Source: Adiantum capillus-veneris (Eukaryota; Streptophyta; Polypodiopsida; Polypodiales; Pteridaceae). From it: a stretch of DNA of 64,000 nucleotides. The translations under genes were made by a program, and so were the position numbers. Positions 20,650 to 32,600 of this stretch are shown here, piece by piece (the first letter of the stretch is position 1; each line of letters begins with the position of its first letter). The notes under the pieces are model-generated. The model had not been told where the DNA came from, made no database searches, and saw only the letters and a program-made list of their open reading frames with translations. Location of the stretch: the NCBI GenBank assembly GCA_014529385.2, contig CM043971.1, positions 81,947,340-82,011,339 on the forward strand, in the 5' to 3' direction.

Positions 20650-21910
20650 ACAAAGCTAGCATCTTCTATAGTGCCACGTGCCTTCAAGGTGCAAGTCTAC
20701 ATGATTGCATTTGAAGAGAGAGAGAGATGCCCTCTCTCTCCATCTGTTGATAACAACTCTCTCTCTCCCCGACCCTAACCTTGTTGGACATATCCTACAA
20801 TCAATTAAGTGCATGAGACAATGTTGCATCTGGAGAGACATCCTCACTTTGCATCTAATGAAAATAGCCCAGAACGTATGTAATTGCATTTGGAGAGACA
20901 CCCTCGCTTCTTGGCTTTGCACAATCAGTGTGTTCCAAGAGACGACATCTAGACATAAAGCTCCTCAAGGACGTTTTGTGCTTTATGAAGTGCACCACAT
21001 TTGGCATACATGTCGACCAAGGCAGCTCCAAGCACGAATTTTTCATTCAACAACCACTGACTAACAATATATTCGTGAAATTTTTTGCCCATATCATCAT
21101 CTTGTGTAATACCACATGCCTTCAAGGTGGAAATGTACATGATTTCATTTGGAGAGATGCCCTCTCTTTGCATCTGTTGAAAACAGCTCTCTCTCTTCCT
21201 AGTCTAACCTTGTTGGACATAATCCTGCAATCAATGCACTCCTTGAGACAATGTTGCATCTAGAGAGACTTCCCCACTTTGAATCAATTGAAAATAGCCC
21301 ATAGTGCATGTGATTGGATTGCATCTAGAGAGACACCCTTGCGCCACATCAGCTAAAAAATGGCCAGAGCCCCTTGGCCCTGCCCAAGTTGGGGTGGCAT
21401 ATGCAGTGCATTCCAAGAGATGACATCTTGGATAGGAAGCTCCTCAAGCACTTTTTGTGCTTTATGAAGTGCACCACATTTGGCATACATCTTGACCAAG
21501 GCAGTGCCAAGCACGATGTTTTCTTTCAACGACCCCTAACTAACAATGTCATTGTGACATTTTTTACCTATATCATCATCTTGTGTAATGCCACATGCCT
21601 TCAAGATGGGAGTGTATACGATTGCATTTGGAGAGATACCCTCTCTTTGCATTTGCTGAAAGAGTTCTCTTCCTAACCCTCACCCTATTGGACGAATACT
21701 GCAATCAATGCACTCCATGAGACAACATTCATTTCGGAGAGAGACCTTGAGAGACACTCTCGCTTTACATCCGCTGAAAATAGCCCATAGCTCCTTGACC
21801 CTGCCCAAGTTGGGCATATCCCGCAATCATTGCATTTTAAGAGATGAAAGCTAATATATGAATCTCCTTAAGCGCTTTTTGTGCTTTATGAAGTGCATCA
21901 CATTTGGCAT
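20650..21910 (-). pseudogene. Tandem PPR-like gene fragments (antisense)
   Basis: On the minus strand, three or four diverged blocks encode the same PPR-type segment. The best, at 20949-21173, reads MQREGISPNEIMYISTLKA, then GITQDDDMGKKFHEY and LVDMYAKCGALHKAQNVLEE. Similar blocks at about 20650-20940, 21240-21560 and 21590-21900 have stops and frameshifts. PPR proteins bind organellar RNA. LVDMYAKCG and (M)GK(R/K)(I/F)H are typical of plant PLS-class repeats. No start, organellar targeting peptide or C-terminal E/DYW domain is visible, so these are dead fragments. Confidence 0.8.
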
Positions 21911-23690
21911 ACATATCGACCAAGGCATCCAAGAGTGACAAACAATCTCCATTGCACTACCTGTGTAGCTACAAAAGGTGGGAGACAGGGGACGCTATTG
22001 GCATGGCATTGTTGCCACAAAGAGAGAGGAGAGAGGGAATGTTGCCAGCATGTGAATGTGCAAAGCACAATGAGCCCACCCCCCGTACATGGTGCATGCG
22101 AGACCCTCTCTGCTGCTCTAGAGCTCCTCAACTCTATCTCTCAATGACTCTCCCATTGAAAAATCACCAGTTCCATCCCCTCTCCACACACACACACCCT
22201 TGGTGCATCGCACATACCAGACATAAGTGCCATTCATCATGCACCTGACCACCACCATTAAGTGGGGCCTAGTTATTTCAGCCCTCTATGTAACTCCTAA
22301 AATGCACATACTGCAAAGGCCTTCCATATGTCTTGAAACATTCTTTCAGGCTTGAGGAACCGTTGCCAATCTCTTTGTGAAGTATCTGCTGTGAAGAACG
22401 CCCATATTGGTGGGACTAGGTTGAGGGCACCATTGGCCACCTTGTCAGACGGGTCGAGACTCAGCCCATGCCTTATTTGCATAATTACTTACTTGCAATG
22501 ATGTATCGATGAACAACAGGATACCAATATACTAACATTGCCGATGAATGAGTTCAAATGGGGGTACCAATATGCTTGTTAAGCAAGTTTCTGGATTCAT
22601 TTAACACAAATAGAACCAAAAAACTTTGTCCTTCCTCCTTGAAATCAGCTATAACCTTGCCTAGAAGGGGTGATGCATCATCTGTCCACTTCTCCCATGC
22701 GTCAGAGGGTTGTTTGTATTTAGGCGCTGCAGTCATTGGTAATTCATTGTATTTAGGAAGAAGTTCCATCATATTTTGTTGCACATGATCCCAAAACTAC
22801 TTCGCATCTTCAAGGCATGTGGACAACATGGTAGAAAAATCTTGTTTTGTGAGCCCTTGTTCATATATCAACCTCTCTAGTCCTTCGAGGCATGCCACGA
22901 ATTATGCCAAAATTGAAGGTTGTGCATTCCAATTGCCCTTGGCAGTGGCACTGGATATCCTAAAGCTTCTTTGATCAAAGGCTGGTTCCTAGAGAACGTG
23001 GGTAAATACCTCAGAAAACCCTTCACGCAAGGGGAAACGGTAAGTAGATGAGCCACACCTCAAGTCACCACAATCCACACACATTTATGCTCTTCCCCCA
23101 TCCATTTGACTGGAAAATGCCTTTTGCTTGTGCATAAGACTCACATATGGCACATATGGATGAGAATACATTACAAAATGTGACAAAATTCTCCACATTC
23201 TGGAATTCATGTTGAAAGGCTCTTGCTGGGAAAGCAAAGTTCAAGGGATTACTCAATAACCCAAAGGGAAAGACAAACCTTCAGGCCTTGATTAATAGCT
23301 AGTCTGACCCTATAGATCGAGATGCACAACAACATCCCCACGTTGTAGTAGGCTCTTTAACCTAAGCTCTTGTCTCATCTATGTAGAGAGTGGAAAGACC
23401 AGAAACTGTTTTACCTAGGTTAAGATCGGGGAAATGTACATGAAAAGGCCCTGGTCCGAGATGTCTCCACGAAGTAGGTAGACCAAACCAAGTGAGCGTG
23501 CCCATTTTTCCAGAGGTGAGCACATCCGTGACCTCAAAGTCCAGGTCTGCAAGATCCATGAACCACTTATCAGAGAGATGCTTGACATGCTCCTCACCGC
23601 TCGCCTGCTTCTCTTCTTGGCTTGATACAATATTTTCTTCTAAGCACAGGCTTTTAGTCCAATCAAAAATGGAAAAACTCATCACTTTTG
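21911..23690. other. Unassigned sequence with short minus-strand frames
   Basis: Minus-strand frames at 22297-22482, 22554-22784, 23065-23256 and 23362-23802 read like normal protein, not low complexity. Examples are KWTDDASPLLGKVIADFKEE and KHLSDKWFMDLADLDFEV. They could be exons or pieces of one decayed gene or transposon protein on the minus strand. I do not recognise the family and assign no function. Confidence 0.35.
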
Positions 23691-24115
23691 TCCCCCTCAT
23701 TATGCTCGTCCTATTTATGCTTGACTTGCTTAGTGGATTAGCTAGGAGCCACATCCATGTATGCATCATGTCCAATTCTTGGTCTATTGTCTCGTATAAC
23801 ACCTATCTCATGTTTTATTTTTTCTGTCCTCCCAATGAAGGAGGGATGTTAAAATAAATGTAAGTAGGAGTACACTCAAGCTCACTTTACCTTAGGTATA
23901 TGGATTTTTTCCCTCATCAACTATCTCCTAGATCAGTCTCGAACTACCTCCTCACCCATCAATTTTCTCCTAGATAAGTCCCAAACTACCTCCTCACCTC
24001 ATCCCGATGTCTTTCTTGCAGGGCATCTATGAAGCAACCCGCTTCCATACCACTCTTTCTGAGGAAAGTTTGTCAAAGGAGCTCCCACAAATTGTCAAAG
24101 ACCATGTTGTCCTTT
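23691..24115 (+). repeat. 3' end of a dead copia element: polypurine tract and LTR start
   Basis: AATGAAGGAGGGA is followed by TGTTAAAATAAATGTAAG at 23847. The same tract and LTR start occur at 28221 within the duplicated region. The LTR-like sequence continues with repeated CTATCTCCTAGATCA and CGAACTACCTCCTCACC units. Coding sequence is not recognisable here. Confidence 0.6.
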
Positions 24116-24126
24116 CATTGATGCTG

Positions 24127-25570
24127 CCTTGATCTCTGATGAAGCCTCCACCTCGAATGATGTTATCCACGCTGAGCTTGCTGCCATGCATGAGTGTCAC
24201 ACATGGACCTTGTTTCCCCGACCTTCTCATTGGCTACAAGTGACTCTAAAAGGGCAAGTTGCAGCCCGATGGTTCAATGGAATGGTACAAAGCTTGACTT
24301 GTCACTCACCGCGTCACCGACACCTATTCGACTTTAATCGATATGTCATCTTTTTGCCTACTTGTGGATATTGTTGTGGCATTTGATCTCCCACTGGATC
24401 ACTTTGACATCAAAATCACCTTTCTGCATGGAGACTTAGGGGGTGAAGTATACATGCATCAGTCCCCTTACTTCATTGATGACAATTACCTCCATCATGT
24501 GTGTCGTATGCTCAGTCCCATCAATGATTTCAATCAAAACCAACCAATTGGAAATGATATATCTCCATGCATAATCATCTCCAACCAATAATTGGATCCT
24601 CCTTTTTGTCGATCCCAAAATCTATGTCCTTCCTCATGCATTAGGTTTTGCCAAATTAGGTCTTCTTGTAGGTGATATGCTTGTGGTAGCTACCCATCTT
24701 GCAATTGTTGATGTTGTGCATGACATGCTTCCATCTGCTTTTCCATCAGGGACCTTTGAAATTCGTCTTGGGCATCCCGTGGCCCTAATGACCATACCGT
24801 CAAGCTCCCTTACTCTCATTATGTCAAGCATATTCTTGAGCAATTTGGCATGAACTTTGCAAATGGCCAACCCACCCCCCTTGCTGCCAATGCTAGACTT
24901 GCCCCAAAGTATTATCCCTACACTAAATCAACTACCTTGAGGATTTCAAATACCCCAAGCTTCTTGGTCATCTCAGCTATCTCATCGCATGTACATGCCC
25001 TGATCTTTGTGATGCATGATACATTCTCTATTGCGCACTGCAACTCCCTCGTCGCATTCCCTATGAAGCTATCCTTCACTGCCTTTGCTACCTCAGGCAT
25101 ACTATGCACTACTACCTAACTTAATAGATGGATCACTCATCTTTATAGGTCATGTTGATGCAGTTTGGTTTCTCAAAGCCATCTTCAGCATTCCGCCTCT
25201 GGCTATGTCTTCACAACCACTGGAGGAGCTATTGCTTGGACTACCAAGCACTAACTCACTATTGTACACTCTTCTACAGAGGTAGAGGATGTGGCTGCAT
25301 CTCTTGCTTCTTACAAGATTCTTGGGATCTCCTAGCTAATCCGTGGGATGTGGCTCCCTATTCCAATTCCGCCTCCGACTATGTCTTCACGATCTCTAAT
25401 GTGGCTCCCTATTCCAATTCTGCCTTAATCTATGTCTTCACGGTTGCTGGAGGAGCTATTGCTTGGACTACCGAGCGCTAACTCACTATTGCACACTCTT
25501 TTATTTTAGAGGCAGAGGATGTGGCGGCATCTCTTGCATCTTGCGAGATTTTTTGGATCTCCTAGCTAAT
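24127..25570 (+). pseudogene. Copia RT and RNase H remnant, first unit
   Basis: RT is recognisable at 24343-24500 (DHFDIKITFLHGDLGGEVYM, matching the copia motif LDVKNAFLHGDLEEEVYM). Downstream pieces match the RT/RNase H linker (HYVKHILEQFG, a frameshift from the NFANGQPTPLAANARL segment). The RNase H start is split by a frameshift (HVDAVWF, then GYVFT and GGAIAWTT in other frames). The YVFT...GGAIAW segment is present two to three times between 25190 and 25510, so this region was itself internally duplicated. Multiple stops show it is long dead. Confidence 0.78.
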
Positions 25571-26142
25571 CCATGGTATGTGGCTCCCTATTCCAATGCA
25601 TATGGGCCCATCTCCCTCTACTACGAAAACCACTCAGCAAATACACTCGCTTCTACTCCTCAGCTCATACCAAGGATGCGACACCTCCATCTCCTCTCAA
25701 ACCTTGAAGGAATTACTTGAGCATGGCTTTACTTAGCTAATCTAGACTCCTACAACTCATAAGTGGCCTGAGTGTCTCACTAAGCCTACTAATCAAGCCA
25801 AATTGTATGCAGAACTACCTCCTATATCTACTCCTAGATTTCTATATAAGTTCGATTTCCAACATCCAACACGCAAAAGCACACTGTTTTCAGAGATTCA
25901 TCGAAGTTTAAAAATAAAACAATGACCAGCATCTTCTCATTGTATTACATGCAATCATGCAGTAAATATTTGTAAAGCGACACTTGTGCCGGGTGTTGAA
26001 CCTCCATGGTAGGCTAGTTGAGGGCACATACCCAACTCATTAAAAAGCTCCATCAACCGCGTAAGAAGAATGGAAATATCCATAGTGGTTGCGGATTTCT
26101 TTCAACACTTTCAAAAAACTTTCTTTCACAAAAATGGCAAAG

Positions 26143-26176
26143 TTTGTGTGTGTGTGTGTGTGTGGGGCGGGGGGGG

Positions 26177-26220
<44 letters not shown>
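26143..26220. repeat. Compound (GT)n-(G)n-(GA)n microsatellite
   Basis: A GT run is followed by a G-rich bridge and a GA run. The equivalent position in the second unit (28657-28706) has a longer GT and a shorter GA run. Confidence 0.95.
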
Positions 26221-26223
<3 letters not shown>

Positions 26224-26449
26224 CATGGTGCGTATCGAGCACACGTTCAACTGAGGGAGTAACGACGTAGCCGGTAGAAGATTTGAACACACATTCAAAA
26301 CTTGCGAGTTCATGAATCTGAGTCTCCGCTATCTGTGTCAGGAGTTGTCCCAACTGTGCACACACACACAGACACACACACACAGGCTAAACAGTTGGCA
26401 GCTCAAGGTGCCGCTACTCTGCTCCGTTCGACCAACTAGGTGCATTGAT

Positions 26450-27892
26450 GCTGCCTTGATCTCTAATGAAGCCTCCACCTCGAATGATGTTATCCACACT
26501 GAGCTTGCTAGCATGCATGAGTGTCACACATGGACCTTGTTTCCCCGACCTTCTCATTGGCTACAAGTGACTCTAAAAGGGCAAGTTGCAGCTCGATGGT
26601 TCAATGGAATGGTACAAAGCTTGACTTGTCACTCACCGCGTCACCGACACCTATTCGCCTTTAATCGATATGTCATCTTTTTACCTACTTGTGGATATTG
26701 CTGTGGCATTTGATCTCCCACTGGATCACTATGACATCAAAATCACCTTTTTTCATGGAGACTTAGGGGATGAAGTATACATGCATCAGTCCCCTTACTT
26801 CATTGATGACAATTACCTCCATTACGTGTGTCGTTTTCTCAGTCCCATCAATGATTTCAATCAAAACCAACCAATTGGAAATGATATATCTCCATTCATA
26901 ATCATCTCCAACCAATGATTGGATCCTCCTTTTTGTCGATCCCAACATCTATGTCCTTCCTCATGCATTTGGTTTTGCCAAATTAGGTCTTCTTGTAGGT
27001 GATATGCTTGTGGTAGCTACCCATCTTGCAATTGTTGATGTTGTGCATGACATGCTTCCATCTGCTTTTCCATCAGGGACCTTTGAAATTCGTCTTGGGC
27101 ATCTCATGGCCCTAATGACCATACCGTCAAGCTCCCTTACTCTCATTATGTCAAGCATATTCTTGAGCAATTTGGCATGAACTTTGCAAATGGCCAACCC
27201 ACCCCCCTTGCTGCCAATGCTAGACTTGCCCCAAAGTATTATCCCTACACTAAATCAACTACCTTGAGGACTTCAAATACCCCAAGCTTCTTGGTCATCT
27301 CAGCTGTCTCATCGCATGTACATGCCCTGATCTTTGTGATGCATGACACATTCTCTATTGCGCACTGCAACTCCCTCGTCGCATTCCCTATGAAGCTATC
27401 CTTCACTGCCTTTGCTACCTCAAGCATACTATGCACTACTACCTAACTTAATAGATGGATCACTCATCTTTACAGGTCATGTTGATGCAGTTTGTTTTCT
27501 CAAAGCCATCTTTAGCATTCCGCCTCTGTCTATGTCTTCACAACCGCTGGAGGAGCTATTGCTTGGACTACCAAGCACTAACTCACTATTGTACACTCTT
27601 CTACAGAGGTAGAGGATGTGGCTGAATCTCTTGCTTCTTACAAGATTCTTGGGATCTCCTAGCTAATCCGTGGGATGTGGCTCCCTATTCCAATTCCACC
27701 TCCGGCTATGTCTTCACGATCTCTAATGTGGCTCCCTATTCCAATTCTGCCTTAATCTATGTCTTCACGGTTGCTGGAGGAGCTATTGCTTGGACTACCG
27801 AGCGCAAACTCACTATTGCACACTCTTTTATTTTAGAGGTAGAGGATGTGGCGGCATCTCTTGCATCTTGTGAGATTTTTTGGATCTCCTAG
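26450..27892 (+). pseudogene. Copia RT and RNase H remnant, second unit
   Basis: Same content as the first unit: DHYDIKITFFHGDLGDEVYM near 26720-26790, the NFANGQPTPLAANARLAP linker near 27180, and RNase H pieces (YVFTVAGGAIAWTTERKLTI near 27750-27830, then EDVAASLASCEIFW). Stops and frame changes match those of the first unit, so the element was dead before the duplication. Confidence 0.78.
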
Positions 27893-28220
27893 CTAATCCA
27901 TGGTATGTGGCTCCCTATTCCAATGCATATGGGCCCATCTCCCTCTACTACAAAAACCACTCAGCAAATACGCTCGCTTCTACTCCTCAGCTCATACCAA
28001 GGATGCGACACCTCCATCTCCTCTCAAACCTTGAAGGAATTACTTGAGCATGGCTTTACTTAGCTAATCTAGACTCCTACAACTCATAAGTGGCCTGAGT
28101 GTCTCACTAAGCCTACTAATCAAGCCAAATTGTATGCATCATGTCAAATCCTTGGTCTATTGTCTCATATAACACTTATCTCAGGTTTTATTTTGTTGTC
28201 GCCTCCCACTAAAGGAGGGA

Positions 28221-28470
28221 TGTTAAAATAAATGTAAGTAGGAGTACACTCAAGCTCAACTTTACCTTAGGTATTTGCTTTTTTCCCAATTATCTCCTAG
28301 ATCATTCCCGAACTACCTCCCAGAACTCCCTCCTATATCTACTCCTAGATTTCTATATAAGTTCGATTTCCAACATCCAACACGCAAAAGCACACTGTCT
28401 TCGGAGATTCATCGAAGTTTAAAAATAAAACAATGACCAACATCTTCTCATTGTATTACATGCAATCATG
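28221..28470 (+). repeat. LTR remnant of the copia element in the second unit
   Basis: AAAGGAGGGA and TGTTAAAATAAATGTAAG mark a polypurine tract and LTR start. The sequence then runs to roughly 28.45-28.5 kb; the end is not fixed. It matches 23847 onwards, with shared phrases such as GTAGGAGTACACTCAAGC. Confidence 0.6.
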
Positions 28471-28656
28471 CAGTAAATATTTGTAAAGCGACACTTGTGC
28501 CCGATGTTGACCCTCCATGGTAGGCTAGTTGAGAGCACATACCCAACTCATTAAAAAGCTCCATCAACCCCGTAAGAAGAATGGAAATATCCATAGTGGT
28601 TGCGGATTTCTTTCAACACTTTCAAAAAAACTTTCTTTCACAAAAATGGCAAAGTT

Positions 28657-28659
28657 CGT

Positions 28660-28706
<47 letters not shown>
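28657..28706. repeat. (GT)n(GA)n compound microsatellite
   Basis: A GT run passes directly into a GA run, the counterpart of 26143-26220. Confidence 0.95.
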
Positions 28707-28707
<1 letters not shown>

Positions 28708-28843
28708 ATACATGTTGCGTATCGAGCACACGTTCAACTGAGGGAGAAACGACGCATGCGGTAGAAGATTTGAACACGCATTCAAAACTTGCGAGTTCAT
28801 GAATCTGAGGCTCCGCTATCTGTGTCAGGAGCTGTCCCAACTG

Positions 28844-28847
28844 TGCA

Positions 28848-28907
<60 letters not shown>
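28844..28907. repeat. (CA)n(GA)n compound microsatellite
   Basis: A CA run passes into a long GA run. The first unit has only short CA runs at about 26357-26382, so the array expanded in the second copy. Confidence 0.93.
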
Positions 28908-28964
28908 CTAAACACTTGGCAGCTGAAGGTGCCGCTACTCTGCTCCATTTGACCAAATAGGTGC

Positions 28965-29059
28965 TACGTCGACAGGTAGATGCAGGTGCCACTAGGTGCT
29001 CTGCTTCTTCCCACCTAGGTGCTCTCTATCCGATGAACAGAAGCTTGCCAGCAATAATG

Positions 29060-29106
<47 letters not shown>

Positions 29107-29224
29107 TCGACTGCCCGTCAATAGGAATTGATCGCCATAGTTGGAATGGTCTCTCTCTCTTTCACACACAAACACATACACGGTTGCCCATCTCAACGGG
29201 AGCTGGTAGCCATAGCTGGAATGG

Positions 29225-29260
<36 letters not shown>

Positions 29261-29620
29261 CCCACTCGGCTGACTGTTCGCCTTCCTCCAATCATTGCGG
29301 CACCCTCCTAACGTACTCCTGGTCTGGCCTGGTTGCTCATCACGTTGCTCCCCAACTCCTCCCACATGGAACGCCTGAAAAGGCTCTTCCATAATTTGGT
29401 ACTATAGAAATATAGATAGATATAGATAGGCAATGCCAACAAACAACTGAGAATTTAATTTCTTACTTTTTTACTTGGTGAGCCAAAGGTCCTTTTTGGA
29501 CTCTTTGAGCCCACAAGAGACCACGTGGCGCATCCCAAAAAAAGAAAAAACAACGCGATGAAAAGCAGCTATTTCAGGGTTGCGAAAATACTATGTAGGT
29601 CATCGGCGTATGAGCAATTC
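28965..29620. repeat. Cluster of CT/CA microsatellites in unassigned sequence
   Basis: CT runs lie at about 29060-29090 and 29226-29258, with CA and CT/CA tracts between. The flanks of each run share a phrase (AGC(C/T)GGAATGG followed by TCTCTCTC), so a short unit of about 100 bases seems to be repeated two to three times. No gene is seen. Confidence 0.7.
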
Positions 29621-32600
29621 AATTCGTTGTCTAGATGCTCGACACAGCAGCGCCAAGAAAGCAGCAATATATTCTACGCAAGCAAACATATCTAGATGCA
29701 ATCTCCTATGCTTGTATCTTGAAGGCATGTGGCATCATGCAAGATGCTGGAATGGGCAAAAGAATTCACGATGATAGTGTTAGTCAGGGACTGTTGGAAA
29801 AAAACTATGTACTTGGCACTGCCTTGGCATGTATGCAAAATGTGATACACTTGAGAAAGCGCAAAAAGTGCTTGAGGATCATATTGTTTGGAGTGATGTC
29901 TCTTGGAATGCATTGATTGCAGGATATGCACAACAGGAGCAGGGCTAGAAAGCTCTAGGTTGTGATCACCTATGCATGCATCTTGAAGGCATGTGGCTCT
30001 ACCCAAGGTGCTGATATGGTTTCTTCCATGTTGTCTCTTGGAATGCTCTAATCACAGGATATGCCCAATAGTGGAAGGGCCAAAAAGCTCTGGGCTGTTT
30101 TCAACAGATGCAAAGAGAGGGAAACTCTCCAAATGCAATCATTTATGCTTCTATCTTGGAGGCATGTGGGATTATGCAAGATGCTGGAATGGGCAAAAGA
30201 ATTCACGATGGCAGTTTTAGTCAGGGACTGTTGGAAAAAAACTACGTACTTGGCACTGCCTTGGCATGTATGCCAAATGTGGTGCACTTGAGAAAGTGCA
30301 AAAAGTGCTTGAGGAGATTACTGTTTGGAGCGACATCTCTTGGATTGCATTGATTTCAAGATATGCACAACAAGAGTAGGGCTAGAAAGCTCTAGGTTGT
30401 GAATTATCTATGCATGCATCTTGAAGCCATGTGGCTCTACCCAAGGTGCTGATATGGCTCTTCCATGTTTTCTCTTGCAATGCTCTCTGATCACGCGATA
30501 TGCCCAACAGTGGAAGGGCCAGGAAGCTCTAGGCTGTTTTCAGCAGATGCAAAGAGAGGGCAGCTCTCCAAATGCAATCATCTACGCTTCTATTTTGGAG
30601 GCACGTGACATTATGCAAGAAGCTGATATGGGCAAAAGAATTCACGATGATATTGTTAGTGAGGGACCGTTGGAAAAAAACTACGTACTTGGCACTACCT
30701 TGGCATGTATGCCAAATGTGGTGCACTTGAGAAAGTGCTTGAGTAGCTTACTGTTCGGAGCGGCATTTCTTGGAATGCATTGATTGCAGGATATGCACAA
30801 CAAGAGCAGGGCTAGAAAGCTCACCTATGCATGCATGTTGAAGGCATGTGGCTCTACCCAAGGTGCTAATATGGGCTCTTCCATGTCATCTCTTGGAATG
30901 CTCGGATCGTGGGATATGCCCAACAGTGGCAGGGCAAGAAGCTCTGGGCTGTTTTCAGCAGATGCAAAGAGAGGGCAGCTCTTTAAATGCAACCACCTAC
31001 GCTTCTATCTTGAAGGCATGTGGCATTGAGCTCCCGATGCAATGACCTACATGTGCAGCTTGAAGGCATCAGGTATCCTGCAAGATGTTGGTATGGGCAA
31101 AGGAGTTTACAAGGGGCTGTGATTGACATAAAACGTCGTGCTTGGCACTCTCTTGGTTGACATGTAGGCCAAATGTGGTGTACTTAAAGACTGTGCTAAG
31201 CAGAAGGTTTTGTACCAAGGTTGTAGGGTTCATGTTGATATTCCGATAGTGGGTTACTTTAAAATAATGCATACTTAGGGAAAATGTTGGTCAATATGTA
31301 TGTCAAATGCGGTGCACCTGTCAGTGTGCAACAAGTCAAAGAGTGCGCAACAAGTCTTTGACGAGCTTACTGTGTGGAATATCGTCTTGTGGAACGCACT
31401 GATTGCAGGATATGCCCAACAGAGACACAATCACCTATGCATGCATTTTGAGGATGCTTGTAGTGTTTTCAATCAACTCTCAGGTAAAGATGTTGTAATA
31501 TGGGAATCATGATGACAGGCTATCTGGAGACTGGATTAAGCAAAGAAGTCTTAAACTTAATGCACGATTGACAAGATGGTGAAGTTGTTGAATTGAATCA
31601 CATTATCATGATTTTTTCTTTCAAAGCATGGTCTATTCTAGTTGCACTGGATGAGGGGAGGTTGATCCACTGAACTGCATTGGAAACTGGTTGCAAGCTA
31701 GATGTGTATGTCGGAAGCGCATTAATCAACATGTATTCCAGATGTGGGAGCGTGCCTTGGAAGCAGAATGGGAAGGAGCACAGAGACTCAAATGGAGCGA
31801 GCTATATTGTGCTTGTACACCCGGTGTTAATGAGAGGGGATGGAAAGCCTCCACCATCAGAAAAACATGCCGAAAGCATTCAATGACATCATGAGGCAAA
31901 ATATTGTCATACAAGCTCTGATCTGTAATGCCTTATTCAGAGGTAAAATTGCACCCATGATGTACATTTTCTATGGTCCGCGCGGAACAGGGAAAACCTC
32001 TGCACTCAGAATTTTGTAGCAACATTGTCAGTATGTATGTCAAGTGTGGTGTCTATCGGTGCGCAACAAGTCTTTGACGAGCTTACTGTGCGGGATGCTA
32101 TCTTGTGGATTGCACTGATTGTAGGATATGTCCAACCAAGACAGGGCTAGGAAGCTATGGGCTATTTTCAGTAGATGTGTAGCGAGGGCCTATCTCTAGA
32201 CACAATCACCTACACATGCATCTTAAAGCCATGTGCATTGTGGCTCCATGCAAGATGCTGATATGGACACAGAAATTCACAATGATATTTTTATTCTGAG
32301 GCTATTGAAAAGAGATGTCGTGCTCAACACTGCCTTGGTCGATGTGTATGACAAATGTGGTGCAGTGCTTGAGAAGCTTTGTGTTTGGAACAATGGCTCT
32401 TGGAATGCACTGCTATTGCAAAAAACTTATGTGATTTGCAACGCCTTGGTCGATATGTATGCCAAATGTGGTACATTTCGGAAAGCACAAAAAGTGCTTG
32501 AGGAGCTTTTTATCCGTAATGTCGCCTCTTGGAATAAATTGATTCCAGGATGCGTGTAACAAGAGCAGCCTAGAAAGGCTAGAAAGCTCAAAGCTATTTT

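Larger units (their letters stand above)
24116..26442 (+). repeat. Tandem duplication, first unit
   Basis: The sequence from CATTGATGCTGCC at 24116 to GACCAACTAGGTG at 26442 is repeated directly from 26443 at a constant offset of 2327 bases until about 25810. There this unit lacks about 184 bases present in the second. Identity by eye is in the mid-to-high nineties. The unit contains dead copia RT and RNase H fragments, an LTR piece, then a compound microsatellite. Confidence 0.88.
26443..28964 (+). repeat. Tandem duplication, second unit
   Basis: This unit abuts the first without spacer and follows it to about 28964. It retains an LTR segment (about 28137-28323, including AAAGGAGGGA and TGTTAAAATAAATG at 28221) that the first unit lacks. 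That suggests the first unit later suffered a deletion. Confidence 0.88.

Noticed and set aside
26018-26383. Frames with alternating Arg/Glu or Ser/Leu near 26.1 kb and 28.6 kb
   Set aside because: GA and GT microsatellites; no sequence outside the repeat supports a gene.
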